DNA of 8,658 nt from an uncultured bacterium (lineage in GTDB: Bacteria > Bacillota_A > Clostridia > Oscillospirales > Oscillospiraceae), in the NCBI GenBank assembly GCA_945917385.1, contig CAMEHJ010000033.1, positions 1-8,658 of the forward strand. Reading direction: 5' to 3'. Under the pieces are notes generated by a model. That model saw nothing but the letters and a program-made list of their open reading frames with translations, was not told where the DNA came from and did no database searches. Shown one piece after another: positions 1 to 6,565 of this stretch (its first letter is position 1; each line of letters starts with the position of its first letter). The translations under genes were made by a program, and so were the position numbers.

Positions 1-404
1 AACTCCGGCTGCAGTACCCACACGGCGCCGAATATCGCCGCGAGCAAAAGGGCGCTGTGCGCGTTTTCACGTCTTGAGATGCGGTAGACGAGAGCAATCA
101 TCACAACGAACATAAGGGCGTTCAGGCACTTGAAAACCGGCAGCGGCAGCAGCAGGAAAAGCTGCACCAAAAAATGCGCGGCAAGGCGCCCGTTCATACT
201 GTGCCTGTGCGCCGCCATCGACGGGAAAATCTGCGCGACGGACTCTATCCGCGTATCGTCTGCAAAGCTGAAGCAGTAGCGGTAATCGTCCGCGACAAGA
301 TTTGTCCGCAGGTTGCAGAAGAGCATCAGCAGGAAGATGAAGATAAGCGCGAGGGCGACCGTGACGCGGGAAGTATTCAGCTTTTTAATAATATTATTTT
401 GCAT
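1..404 (-). CDS. Polytopic membrane protein, N-terminal part only (DUF6056-like)
   Basis: The reading frame opens with ATG at 404-402 and stays open to the window edge, so about 134 N-terminal residues are visible and the C-terminus is missing. A GGAG ribosome binding site sits six bases upstream of the ATG, and the stop of the DUF218 gene is 22 bases away, making this the fifth gene of the leftward operon. Residues about 14-30 form a strong hydrophobic segment, followed by NLRTNLVADDYRYCF, then further hydrophobic stretches from about residue 80 (LVQLFLLPLP, ALMFVVMIALVY, ALLLAAIFGAVW). An acidic DDY motif in a loop after the first membrane helix is typical of clostridial DUF6056 proteins, which resemble GT-C glycosyltransferases; that fold is an inference from the layout. 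A role in decorating a surface polymer would suit the cell-wall context but is not shown. Family assignment is from recall of the motif and is moderate. Confidence 0.72.
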   Translation of the reverse strand, partial: MQNNIIKKLNTSRVTVALALIFIFLLMLFCNLRTNLVADDYRYCFSFADDTRIESVAQIFPSMAAHRHSMNGRLAAHFLVQLFLLLPLPVFKCLNALMFVVMIALVYRISRRENAHSALLLAAIFGAVWVLQPE

Positions 405-426
405 AATACACTCCGTAATCAAAGTA

Positions 427-1164
427 TCAGGGTCCGAAAACGCGCAGATGCGTCACGCCGAAGGCCTCGCGGATAAAGCAGTTGAGCATATACACGGGGT
501 AGCCGGGATTGCCCGCGACGCCCGCCGCCGAAACGCCCATGAGCTTTGCCATGGTCTTGGCGCGATAGAGGTGGTACGAGCTGGAAACAATGGCTACATT
601 GCCGTCCGGCTCGTCCCCGCGCTCGCGGATAATCGAGAAGGAGTTTTGCAGGTTCTCGGCGGTGGAGGTGGCTTTGTCCTCCGCGATCACGCGATCACGG
701 TCAACGCCGTGGGCGAGAAGCCAAGACTGCATACACTCGGCCTCGCTGATATTCTCGCCGCTGCCCTTGCCGCCGGAGACGATGGCGACGGAGTCGGGGT
801 ATTTTTCAAGGTAGTCGAGCGCACCCTCAAGCCGGTGCGTAAGCGCAAGCGACGGCACATCGCCGTGGACGGCGGCGCCGAGGACGATCAGATATTTGCG
901 CCCTGCGTCCGCATCCGTGCGGGCGTTTTTTATAATCGGTATCTCTACATAGATAAAATACGCAAAGCCGATCAGCACCAGCGCCATGACGCCGCGCCGC
1001 AGCCACACGGGCGCAAGCTTTGATATCACGATGAGCACCGCGAAAAACAGCAGCGCCGCCGCGATATACCCGTAGCCGCGCAGACAGAATTTGAAAAAAG
1101 CGGCGGATATCAGCAAAATTATGGTTACTATCCCCCACGCGGGGAGCATTTTCAGATAGTTCAA
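427..1164 (-). CDS. DUF218 (YdcF/SanA/ElyC-like) envelope protein
   Basis: A 245-residue protein with three predicted membrane helices in the first 75 residues (about 9-27, 31-50 and 58-76), followed by a DUF218 domain of about 155 residues. Family motifs are visible in order: YLIVLGAAVHGDVPS (91-105), the glycine motif VSGGKGSGE (129-137), EDKATSTAENL (162-172) and VSSSYHLYRA (193-202). DUF218 proteins are envelope proteins; E. coli ElyC and SanA are linked to peptidoglycan or lipid-carrier metabolism and barrier function, but no reaction is established. Start choice: an ATG at 1182 is in frame, but the only good ribosome binding site (GGGAGGAA, 1173-1180) lies inside the codons that would follow it. 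TTG at 1164-1162 lies ten bases after GGAGG and overlaps the TGA of the ABC-F gene as TTGA, so TTG is preferred and translational coupling is likely. The gene belongs to the leftward cell-wall operon. Confidence 0.88.
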   Translation of the reverse strand: MNYLKMLPAWGIVTIILLISAAFFKFCLRGYGYIAAALLFFAVLIVISKLAPVWLRRGVMALVLIGFAYFIYVEIPIIKNARTDADAGRKYLIVLGAAVHGDVPSLALTHRLEGALDYLEKYPDSVAIVSGGKGSGENISEAECMQSWLLAHGVDRDRVIAEDKATSTAENLQNSFSIIRERGDEPDGNVAIVSSSYHLYRAKTMAKLMGVSAAGVAGNPGYPVYMLNCFIREAFGVTHLRVFGP

Positions 1165-3032
1165 GAGTTGTATTCCTCCCATTGTTCATACAGCGACAGA
1201 AGCAGAGACTCCTGCTCGTCCTTTCGCGCGGAAATCTCCATGAGCTTCTGGTAGTCGGCGGAGTTTGCCTCGGCCTCGGCGTCAAGCGCCGATATCGCGG
1301 CTTCGACACGCTGAATCTCGCGCTCCAGCTTCTGTATGGCCTTGTCGTTATTCTTCGCGCGGGCGGGTTTTGCTTTCTTCTCCTTTTCCTTCTCTCGCTG
1401 CCTGTCGTTCTGCTCGTACACCGCCTGACGGCTGCGCCAGTCGAGGTAGTCCTTGTACCCGCCGCGAAAATCCGTGACCGTCCCGTTGCCGAGCGCCCAG
1501 ATACGGGTGGCAAACTTCTCGATAAAATACCTGTCGTGCGAAACGAACAGCAAAGCCTGCTCATAATCCGACAGCGCATCCTCCATCCACTCGCGGCTTG
1601 CGATGTCGAGGTGGTTCGTCGGCTCGTCCAAAATCAGAAAGTTGATGTCAGAGCCCATCAGCATACACAAGCGCAGGCGGCTTTTCTCACCGCCGGAGAG
1701 CGCGCCCACGGGAGTGAGCACATCCTCGCCGCGAAAGCCGAACGCGGCAAGGCGGTCGCGCGCCTCCTGCGGCTGACAGCGGCAGTCGTAGAGCATCGTG
1801 TCGAGCGCGGAGCGGCTCTCGTCTGTAAAGCGCACGATCTGCGGCAGGTACGCCGCGCGGATGGCGGGGCCTTTATAGAGATAGCCCGCGTCGGGCTGCT
1901 CCTCGTTCATGATGAGCTTTACGAGGGTGGATTTGCCCGTGCCGTTATCCCCGATGAGGGCAATGCGCTCGCCCCCGCTTATCTCAAGCTCAAGGCCGGA
2001 GAACAGCGTTCGCCCGCCGTAGCCCTTTTCAAGTCCGTCGATGACCAGAACCTCGTCGCCGTTAAACTCGCGCTGCTTGAATTTGACATTGAGTTTTTTC
2101 TGCTCGGTGGGCTTTTCACTCCGGCTCAGGCGCTCGATGCGCTTTTCCATGGAGAAGGCGCGCTTATGCAGCTTGTCGTTGCCCATGAACGCCCAGAGGT
2201 GCATCTGCTCCGCCGCACGGGTGAGCTGCTCGATCTTTGCCTGATCCTTTTCGTACTTTTTCAGCTTTTCCTCGAAGCGGCGCTGCCTTTCCTCGGTGTA
2301 GAAGCTGTAATTGCCGCTGTAAAACTCCGCCTTCCCGTCGCTTATCTCAATGCAGCGCTCGGCAATTTTGTCGAGAAACCAGCGGTCGTGGCTTATCGCC
2401 AGGACTGTACCCTTGAAGTGCAGCAGGTAGTCCTCAAGCCACTCGGTCGCGTGCAGGTCGAGGTGGTTGGTCGGCTCGTCCAGAAGGAGAATGTCCGTGT
2501 CCTCAAGGATGAGGCGGGCGAGGTTCACGCGGGTCTTTTCGCCGCCGGAGAGACTGTCGAAGCTCTGCGCGAGCATTGCGGGAGTGATGTCCAGACCGTT
2601 TGCCACGCGGCTGCGGTCTGAATCCATGTCGTAGCCGCCAAGACGGCGAAAGTCGTCCTGAAGTCTGTCGTATTCCGATAAAAGGGCGGGAGATGCATCC
2701 TCCGCCATGCGCTCGGCAAGCTCGTCCATGCGCGAGAGCATTTTGTACAGGTGCCGGTGCGCTTCCCTGAGCACCTGCTCGGTCGTCCAGCCGTCGGGGT
2801 AGACGGGGATCTGGGAGATAAGCCCCAGCCGCTTTGACGGCGCGACGGAGACCTCGCCCTCGTCATACGGCAGTTCCCGCGCGAGGATGCGGAAAAGCGT
2901 CGTCTTGCCGCAGCCGTTGTGACCTAAAATGCCAACGCGCTCGCCGGAGTTTATCGTAAAGGAAAGCCCGTCCAGTACGTTTTTGCCAAGCTCAAAGGAT
3001 TTCACCAGAGAGTTTATGGAAATGTCTATCAT
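1161..3032 (-). CDS. ABC-F family ATPase (ribosome-associated, YdiF/Uup-like)
   Basis: A 623-residue protein with two ABC ATPase domains and no membrane segments, the layout of ABC-F proteins, which act on the ribosome E site rather than in transport. Domain 1: Walker A GHNGCGKTT (37-45), signature LSGGE (161-165), Walker B ILLLDEPTNHLD (181-192) and switch His in SHDR (about 214). A charged helical linker runs from about 240 to 325. Domain 2: Walker A GDNGTGKST (361-369), signature LSGGE (445-449), Walker B FLILDEPTNHLD and SHDR (499-501). Residues about 543-620 form a Lys/Glu-rich coiled coil like the C-terminal domain of Uup and YdiF. Both catalytic Glu residues after Walker B are present, so both sites look active. 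The linker gives no reason to call this an antibiotic-resistance ABC-F. The ATG at 3032-3030 has GAGG ten bases upstream, overlapping the stop of the penicillin-binding protein gene 12 bases away. The exact subfamily is uncertain. Confidence 0.95.
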   Translation of the reverse strand: MIDISINSLVKSFELGKNVLDGLSFTINSGERVGILGHNGCGKTTLFRILARELPYDEGEVSVAPSKRLGLISQIPVYPDGWTTEQVLREAHRHLYKMLSRMDELAERMAEDASPALLSEYDRLQDDFRRLGGYDMDSDRSRVANGLDITPAMLAQSFDSLSGGEKTRVNLARLILEDTDILLLDEPTNHLDLHATEWLEDYLLHFKGTVLAISHDRWFLDKIAERCIEISDGKAEFYSGNYSFYTEERQRRFEEKLKKYEKDQAKIEQLTRAAEQMHLWAFMGNDKLHKRAFSMEKRIERLSRSEKPTEQKKLNVKFKQREFNGDEVLVIDGLEKGYGGRTLFSGLELEISGGERIALIGDNGTGKSTLVKLIMNEEQPDAGYLYKGPAIRAAYLPQIVRFTDESRSALDTMLYDCRCQPQEARDRLAAFGFRGEDVLTPVGALSGGEKSRLRLCMLMGSDINFLILDEPTNHLDIASREWMEDALSDYEQALLFVSHDRYFIEKFATRIWALGNGTVTDFRGGYKDYLDWRSRQAVYEQNDRQREKEKEKKAKPARAKNNDKAIQKLEREIQRVEAAISALDAEAEANSADYQKLMEISARKDEQESLLLSLYEQWEEYNS

Positions 3033-3044
3033 AGTCTTATTTCC

Positions 3045-4346
3045 TCAGTTCATATTCTTTACCGCCCACTGAAGCACCTCGTTCGTGACGCCGCCCGCGG
3101 CGCTGATGCCGAAGCCGCCGCGCTCGACCAGCGTTACGAAGGCGTAGGGGTGCTCCTCGTCCGCAAGGAAGCCGACGAACCACGAGTGCGGCGCGCCGCC
3201 GCTCAGCTCCGCCGTGCCGGTCTTGGCGCAGAGCTTCAGACCGGGGAAAGCGTCCTCGCCGTAATGCTCTACCACGGTGTAGTTCATCATCTCCGCGAGC
3301 TTTCTTGCGGTGTCCGCGTTCATGAAGCGAACGGGTTCCGCGTCATCCAGACTGCGGACGATCTCAGGCTCTATAAGCATACCCTCGTTCGCCACGGCGC
3401 AGAGAAAGCGCAGCATTGTATAGGGGCAGACAAGGTCGGTTGACTGACCGACGCCCGACCAGCCAAGCTCCGGGTCTCCAACAAATTCCAGCGGGTAGAC
3501 GCCCTTCACGGTGTCGATGCCGCTGAGACTCTGCGAGTCGAGAAAGCCGTATTTCGTGACGTAATCTATCATCGTGTCCTGTCCGAGCATGACGGCGATC
3601 TGCGCAAAGGCGACGTTGCAGGAGTTGGAGAGCGCCTGTTCAAAGGTCTGGTTATAGTGCTCGCCTATGCACGTTATGGGCACGCCCGCGATCTCGTACT
3701 CACCCTCGCACCAGAACATTTTCCGGTCGAGGTCGGGGATGTTCTCATACGCGGCGGCGGCAGTGATGAGCTTGAATATCGAGCCGGGGGTGAACGCGGC
3801 GGAGAGACAGCGGTTTATGTATGTGCCGTCGCGAACCTCGCTTTCCGCGTCCATGGGGTCTGTCGAAGGGGTGGAGACCATGCCCAGAAGCTCGCCCGTT
3901 TTGTAGTTGCACACGAGCATACATCCGCTGCTCTCTTCGCCGAGAGCGCGGTAGATGGCGCAGTTAAGTCCCGCGTCGATGTTGAGCTGGAGAATGCTGC
4001 TCTCCGCCCTCGTCGTACCGGTGAGCAGGGAAAAATCGTGCAGCTCCTTCCAGTAGCGGGTGATAAGCCCCGTGCCGGTGCGCCCCCAGTAGTCGCCGGT
4101 GACGTGGTAGTTCGAGCGCCGGATGAAGCTGTCGCTTGAATAGAGATAGTTTGTGGAGTCAAAGGCGGCGAGCATGGTGCCGTTGCGGTCGGTCAGAACG
4201 CCGCTTGAGCCGGAGTTTGCGCGCGAGAAGTAGAGCGCCCACTTCTCACCCTCGTCGATATAGCGCATGATGTATCTGCCCATTCCGACGACGACGAGCA
4301 GGGCAATGAGCAAAACGGAAAACGCTCGCGCTGTTATCTTCTTCAT
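3045..4346 (-). CDS. Class B-type penicillin-binding transpeptidase (PbpA-like)
   Basis: A 433-residue membrane-anchored D,D-transpeptidase expected to cross-link peptidoglycan outside the membrane. One N-terminal helix (about 8-28) anchors it. A short non-catalytic region follows with the conserved DRNG strand (SSGVLTDRNGTMLA, 47-60). The transpeptidase domain carries all three active-site motifs: SxxK as SIFK (Ser189, Lys192), SxN as SCN (242-244) and KTGT (375-378). There are no PASTA repeats, and at 433 residues it is shorter than typical PBP2 or PBP3 and nearer to actinobacterial PbpA. Its ATG overlaps the stop of the upstream FHA-FtsW/RodA gene as ATGA, and a GAGGAGGG ribosome binding site lies inside the last codons of that gene. 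SEDS polymerases work with a class B partner, so this pair is very likely a two-part peptidoglycan synthase. Whether it serves elongation, division or sporulation cannot be told from the sequence. Confidence 0.95.
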   Translation of the reverse strand: MKKITARAFSVLLIALLVVVGMGRYIMRYIDEGEKWALYFSRANSGSSGVLTDRNGTMLAAFDSTNYLYSSDSFIRRSNYHVTGDYWGRTGTGLITRYWKELHDFSLLTGTTRAESSILQLNIDAGLNCAIYRALGEESSGCMLVCNYKTGELLGMVSTPSTDPMDAESEVRDGTYINRCLSAAFTPGSIFKLITAAAAYENIPDLDRKMFWCEGEYEIAGVPITCIGEHYNQTFEQALSNSCNVAFAQIAVMLGQDTMIDYVTKYGFLDSQSLSGIDTVKGVYPLEFVGDPELGWSGVGQSTDLVCPYTMLRFLCAVANEGMLIEPEIVRSLDDAEPVRFMNADTARKLAEMMNYTVVEHYGEDAFPGLKLCAKTGTAELSGGAPHSWFVGFLADEEHPYAFVTLVERGGFGISAAGGVTNEVLQWAVKNMN

Positions 4347-6067
4347 ATCACAGGTCCCTCCTCATCACCAAAATCGTCCTCGGCGGAGGGCACCGCGACG
4401 GCGAAGCTTGCGTCGCGCCGGTTATCGGCGCTCTTGATAAAGCTCATCATCAGCCAGCAGGAGATGAGACTCGTTCCGCCGCGGGAGACAAAGGGGAACG
4501 TGACCCCCGTGAACGGCAGCATATCGAGCGAGCCGAACACGTTCAGCGAGAGCTGGACGAGAAGCATACTCATCGCGGCGCACGAGGCGATGGAGTAGTA
4601 CGCGGAGCGGCCGTTTCGCGCCGCGCGCACGGCGAACAGCGCCATTGCCAGCACTGCCAGCACCATCGTGAGGCCGATGATAAGCCCCTGTTCCTCGCAC
4701 ACGACGGCAAAGACCATGTCTGTATCGGCGGCGAAAATGTCCGTCAGCCACCCGAAGCCCGCGCCCTTGCCGTAAAGACCGCCGGACGCAGCGGCGGACA
4801 TGGCGCGTGTCTGCTGAAAGCCCTTGTCGTAAATATCCTCCCACGCGTGACCCCATGTGGCAAAGCGTGCGGCGATGTAGGGCTTTGCGCTGACGGCGAG
4901 GGCGCCAGCGAGCGCCGCGCCGGAGACGGCGAGGATGACCGTGGAAATGGAGCCTGAGCGCATATAGGACATGACAAGGAAGGTTACGAAGAAGATAAGC
5001 GCCGTGCCGAAGTCGCCCGTGAGCGCGAGTGAGATGACGCAGAACGCGGAAAAGACGATGAAGCCGAAGAGGTTTCGCTTTCTGAAAAGCCTGTCGAGCG
5101 TGGACGAGCCGACATAGATGTACGCGACCTTGACAAGCTCGGACGGCTGGAACGAAAATCCGCCGATCTCAAGCCAGTTTTTTGCGCCGAGGACGTAATC
5201 GCTGAAGGCGATGGTCACACCCATGAGCGCAAGCGCCAGAATACCGACGGGAATGCGCATGGCGAGCGTCCTTTTAAGGCTGCGAAGCCACCAGCCGCTG
5301 AGCAGAAACAGCACCACGGCGGTAATGGTCAGAATGATCTGTTTATAAATTTCGTCCGGAGCGGAGGACGCGGCGACGGACAGCCCTAAGGTCGAGAGAT
5401 AAAACGCAAGCGTCTCTATCTCAAAGCCGCTGCGGTTGATAACGCGCATGGACAGGTAGCAGCACCACTGCAGCGCGATGAGCGCGGCAAAGCCGAGGGC
5501 GATAACGGCAAGCTCGTCCGAGCGACCGGAGAGCATATGCTGGAGAAAGAGGAATAATTGAAAAAAGCTCAGCAACGCTAAAGTGACGGAGGGGGAGACG
5601 CGCTTGCCCGCGCTCGTCCTGTCCGCTTCAAGCTTCTCTTTCTTGCGGTAGGGCAGCTCTATGAACCGAAGCTTCTCCCCGCCGACGTTTATCTGGTCGT
5701 TTGGGTCAAGGCGCACGCCATTACCGTCAATCTTGACGCCGTTTACCCACACGCCGCCCTTTGAAAAAATGTCGTAGATGCTCCACACGCCGCTGTCGCT
5801 GCGCGTGATGACGGCATGCACGCGGCTGACGTTCGGAGAGGGGATGCGCAGATCCGCCGAGATGCCGCGCCCGACGATGTTTTCCCAGTGCGTCACCGGC
5901 AGATCCTCCGAACGGTAGCGCAGGTACGCCCAGACCTCCGGCTCGTACCGCTCACTGAGCATGGAGCGGATGCACCGCGCGATGATAAACAGCGACAAAA
6001 TGATCAGCGCGTATTTCGATGTCATAAGCAAATATTCTGTCAGCGCGTCCGTTCCGCTCACCTCCAA
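4343..6067 (-). CDS. FHA domain fused to FtsW/RodA/SpoVE (SEDS) glycan polymerase
   Basis: About 574 residues from the chosen start. A first membrane helix (about 19-34) precedes a cytoplasmic FHA domain (about 62-138) with its marker residues: Gly66-Arg67, Ser81-Arg82-x-His84 and Asn109-Gly110, the set that binds phosphothreonine. From about residue 160 to 545 there is a polytopic SEDS domain. Conserved pieces include NWLEIGGFSFQPSELVK (about 297-313), TGDFGTAL (350-357), ASGGLYGKG, the TD pair at 449-450 in DTDMVFAVVCEEQG (the Asp thought to be catalytic in FtsW/RodA), and PFTGVTFPFVSRGGTSL. SEDS proteins polymerise lipid II with a class B PBP, which is the next gene. The C-terminal tail is acidic. 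The start is uncertain. TTG 6067 has GATGAGG 11 bases upstream; ATG 6025 has no clear ribosome binding site; an upstream ATG at 6289 would run through the promoter and into the divergent gene and is rejected. Function is confident, the 5' end is not. Confidence 0.92.
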   Translation of the reverse strand: MEVSGTDALTEYLLMTSKYALIILSLFIIARCIRSMLSERYEPEVWAYLRYRSEDLPVTHWENIVGRGISADLRIPSPNVSRVHAVITRSDSGVWSIYDIFSKGGVWVNGVKIDGNGVRLDPNDQINVGGEKLRFIELPYRKKEKLEADRTSAGKRVSPSVTLALLSFFQLFLFLQHMLSGRSDELAVIALGFAALIALQWCCYLSMRVINRSGFEIETLAFYLSTLGLSVAASSAPDEIYKQIILTITAVVLFLLSGWWLRSLKRTLAMRIPVGILALALMGVTIAFSDYVLGAKNWLEIGGFSFQPSELVKVAYIYVGSSTLDRLFRKRNLFGFIVFSAFCVISLALTGDFGTALIFFVTFLVMSYMRSGSISTVILAVSGAALAGALAVSAKPYIAARFATWGHAWEDIYDKGFQQTRAMSAAASGGLYGKGAGFGWLTDIFAADTDMVFAVVCEEQGLIIGLTMVLAVLAMALFAVRAARNGRSAYYSIASCAAMSMLLVQLSLNVFGSLDMLPFTGVTFPFVSRGGTSLISCWLMMSFIKSADNRRDASFAVAVPSAEDDFGDEEGPVI

Positions 6068-6085
6068 AGGATATAATACCTCATC
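6058..6085 (-). promoter_or_regulatory. Leader with two ribosome binding sites and a 9-codon ORF
   Basis: Two Shine-Dalgarno-like sites lie in the leader of the FHA-SEDS gene: GATGAGG (6079-6085) and a near-perfect GGAGGTGA (6058-6065). The first is 11 bases from the in-frame TTG 6067. The second has no ATG, GTG or TTG in frame at normal spacing: CTG 6043 is 17 bases after GGAGG, and ATG 6025 is farther. A tiny out-of-frame ORF (MMRYYILWR, ATG at 6087, stop at 6060-6058) ends inside the second site. It is compatible with a leader peptide or with chance; there is no proof that it is translated. Confidence 0.4.
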
Positions 6086-6095
6086 ATAACAATAT

Positions 6096-6125
6096 ATTAT
6101 AACACAGCCGCATCCGGTTTTACAA
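6096..6125 (-). promoter_or_regulatory. Extended -10 promoter for the leftward cell-wall operon
   Basis: On the minus strand a perfect TATAAT (6096-6101) is preceded directly by TGT, giving an extended -10 element. A TTGTAA -35 box (6120-6125, four of six consensus bases) lies 18 bases upstream. Transcription would start near 6089, just before the FHA-SEDS gene. No other candidate promoter or terminator is needed between here and the left edge, because the genes are separated by at most 22 bases. This is a sigma-A-type match by eye. Confidence 0.7.
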
Positions 6126-6146
6126 CCGATTCCTGCTGCCAATCGG
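6126..6146. promoter_or_regulatory. Inverted repeat between divergent promoters, possible operator
   Basis: CCGATT (6126-6131) and AATCGG (6141-6146) form a perfect 6+6 inverted repeat with a 9-base spacer. It abuts the -35 box of the leftward promoter and lies 25 bases upstream of the rightward -35 box. Arms about one and a half helical turns apart are less usual for a dimeric regulator than ten-base spacing. The sequence is too GC-poor and loop-rich to be a convincing terminator. A regulatory role is speculative. Confidence 0.3.
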
Positions 6147-6170
6147 GGGTTTTGTGCGCCGGTATAGATG

Positions 6171-6199
6171 TTGACAAGTTCCCGCTCTGGTAATAATAT
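6171..6199 (+). promoter_or_regulatory. Promoter of the NusG domain II gene, possibly leaderless
   Basis: A perfect TTGACA (6171-6176) is followed after 17 bases by TAATAT (6194-6199, four of six -10 consensus bases). With this spacing the predicted first transcribed base is about 6206, the A of the ATG start codon. No Shine-Dalgarno-like sequence occurs between the promoter and the ATG, which agrees with a leaderless or nearly leaderless transcript. An alternative -10, TATAAG (6197-6202), would need a 20-base spacer and put the start inside the gene. Confidence 0.65.
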
Positions 6200-6205
6200 A
6201 AGTAT

Positions 6206-6565
6206 ATGGACAGGAAAAGCAAAAAATGGATAATCATACTGACGCTTGTCTGCGCCGTTTGTGCCGCCGCGTGGGCGGCGATCGGGCATTTCGGCGGCGG
6301 CACGGTGGCGGTCATATCAATCGACGGGCAGGAGTACGAGCGCGTTGACCTCTCTAAGGTTGAGGACGAATACGACATCGTCATCGACACGAAGTACGGG
6401 CGCAACACGGTACACGTCTCGCGTGGTGCGATCTGCGTGTCGGAGAGCGACTGCCCCGACCATATCTGCATGAATCAGGGCGCAATAACGAAAAGCGGCG
6501 TGCCGATAATCTGTATGCCGCACAGGCTTGTCATCCAAATAGAGGGGGGCGGCATAGATGCGTAG
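6206..6565 (+). CDS. NusG domain II-containing membrane-anchored protein
   Basis: A 119-residue protein with a basic N-terminus (MDRKSKK), one membrane helix (about 8-27) and an extracytoplasmic domain of about 90 residues of the NusG_II type. The domain has the usual run of beta strands (TVAVISIDGQEYERVDLS, DIVIDTKYGRNTVHVS) and a conserved Cys/His set: Cys77, Cys83-Pro-Asp-His86, Cys88 and Cys103-Met-Pro-His106. Despite the name it is not a transcription factor here; it lacks the NusG N-terminal domain. The molecular role of this family is not established. Four cysteines facing outside could form disulfides or bind a metal or cofactor, which is an inference. ATG 6206 is the only start in frame before the membrane helix. 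It has no ribosome binding site, in line with the promoter position. The gene overlaps the next one by eight bases, a pairing often seen in Firmicutes. Confidence 0.9.
   Translation: MDRKSKKWIIILTLVCAVCAAAWAAIGHFGGGTVAVISIDGQEYERVDLSKVEDEYDIVIDTKYGRNTVHVSRGAICVSESDCPDHICMNQGAITKSGVPIICMPHRLVIQIEGGGIDA

Noticed and set aside
313..1023. 236-codon plus-strand frame opposite the DUF218 gene
   Set aside because: The minus strand carries the DUF218 motifs, ribosome binding site and operon context; the plus frame has none.
1182..2621. 479-codon open frame on the plus strand, opposite the ABC-F gene
   Set aside because: The minus-strand frame has full ABC-F motifs throughout. The plus frame shows no recognisable domain and is explained by GC-rich third positions.
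1161..3032. Antibiotic-resistance ABC-F
   Set aside because: The coiled-coil C-terminus, ordinary linker and cell-wall operon context fit a housekeeping Uup/YdiF-type protein; no resistance-specific feature is visible.
6068..6289. ATG-initiated N-terminal extension of the FHA-SEDS protein
   Set aside because: It would read through the operon's own promoter and into the divergent NusG domain II gene. Its residues look non-protein-like (PDRRPRGGTNGADKRQ...).
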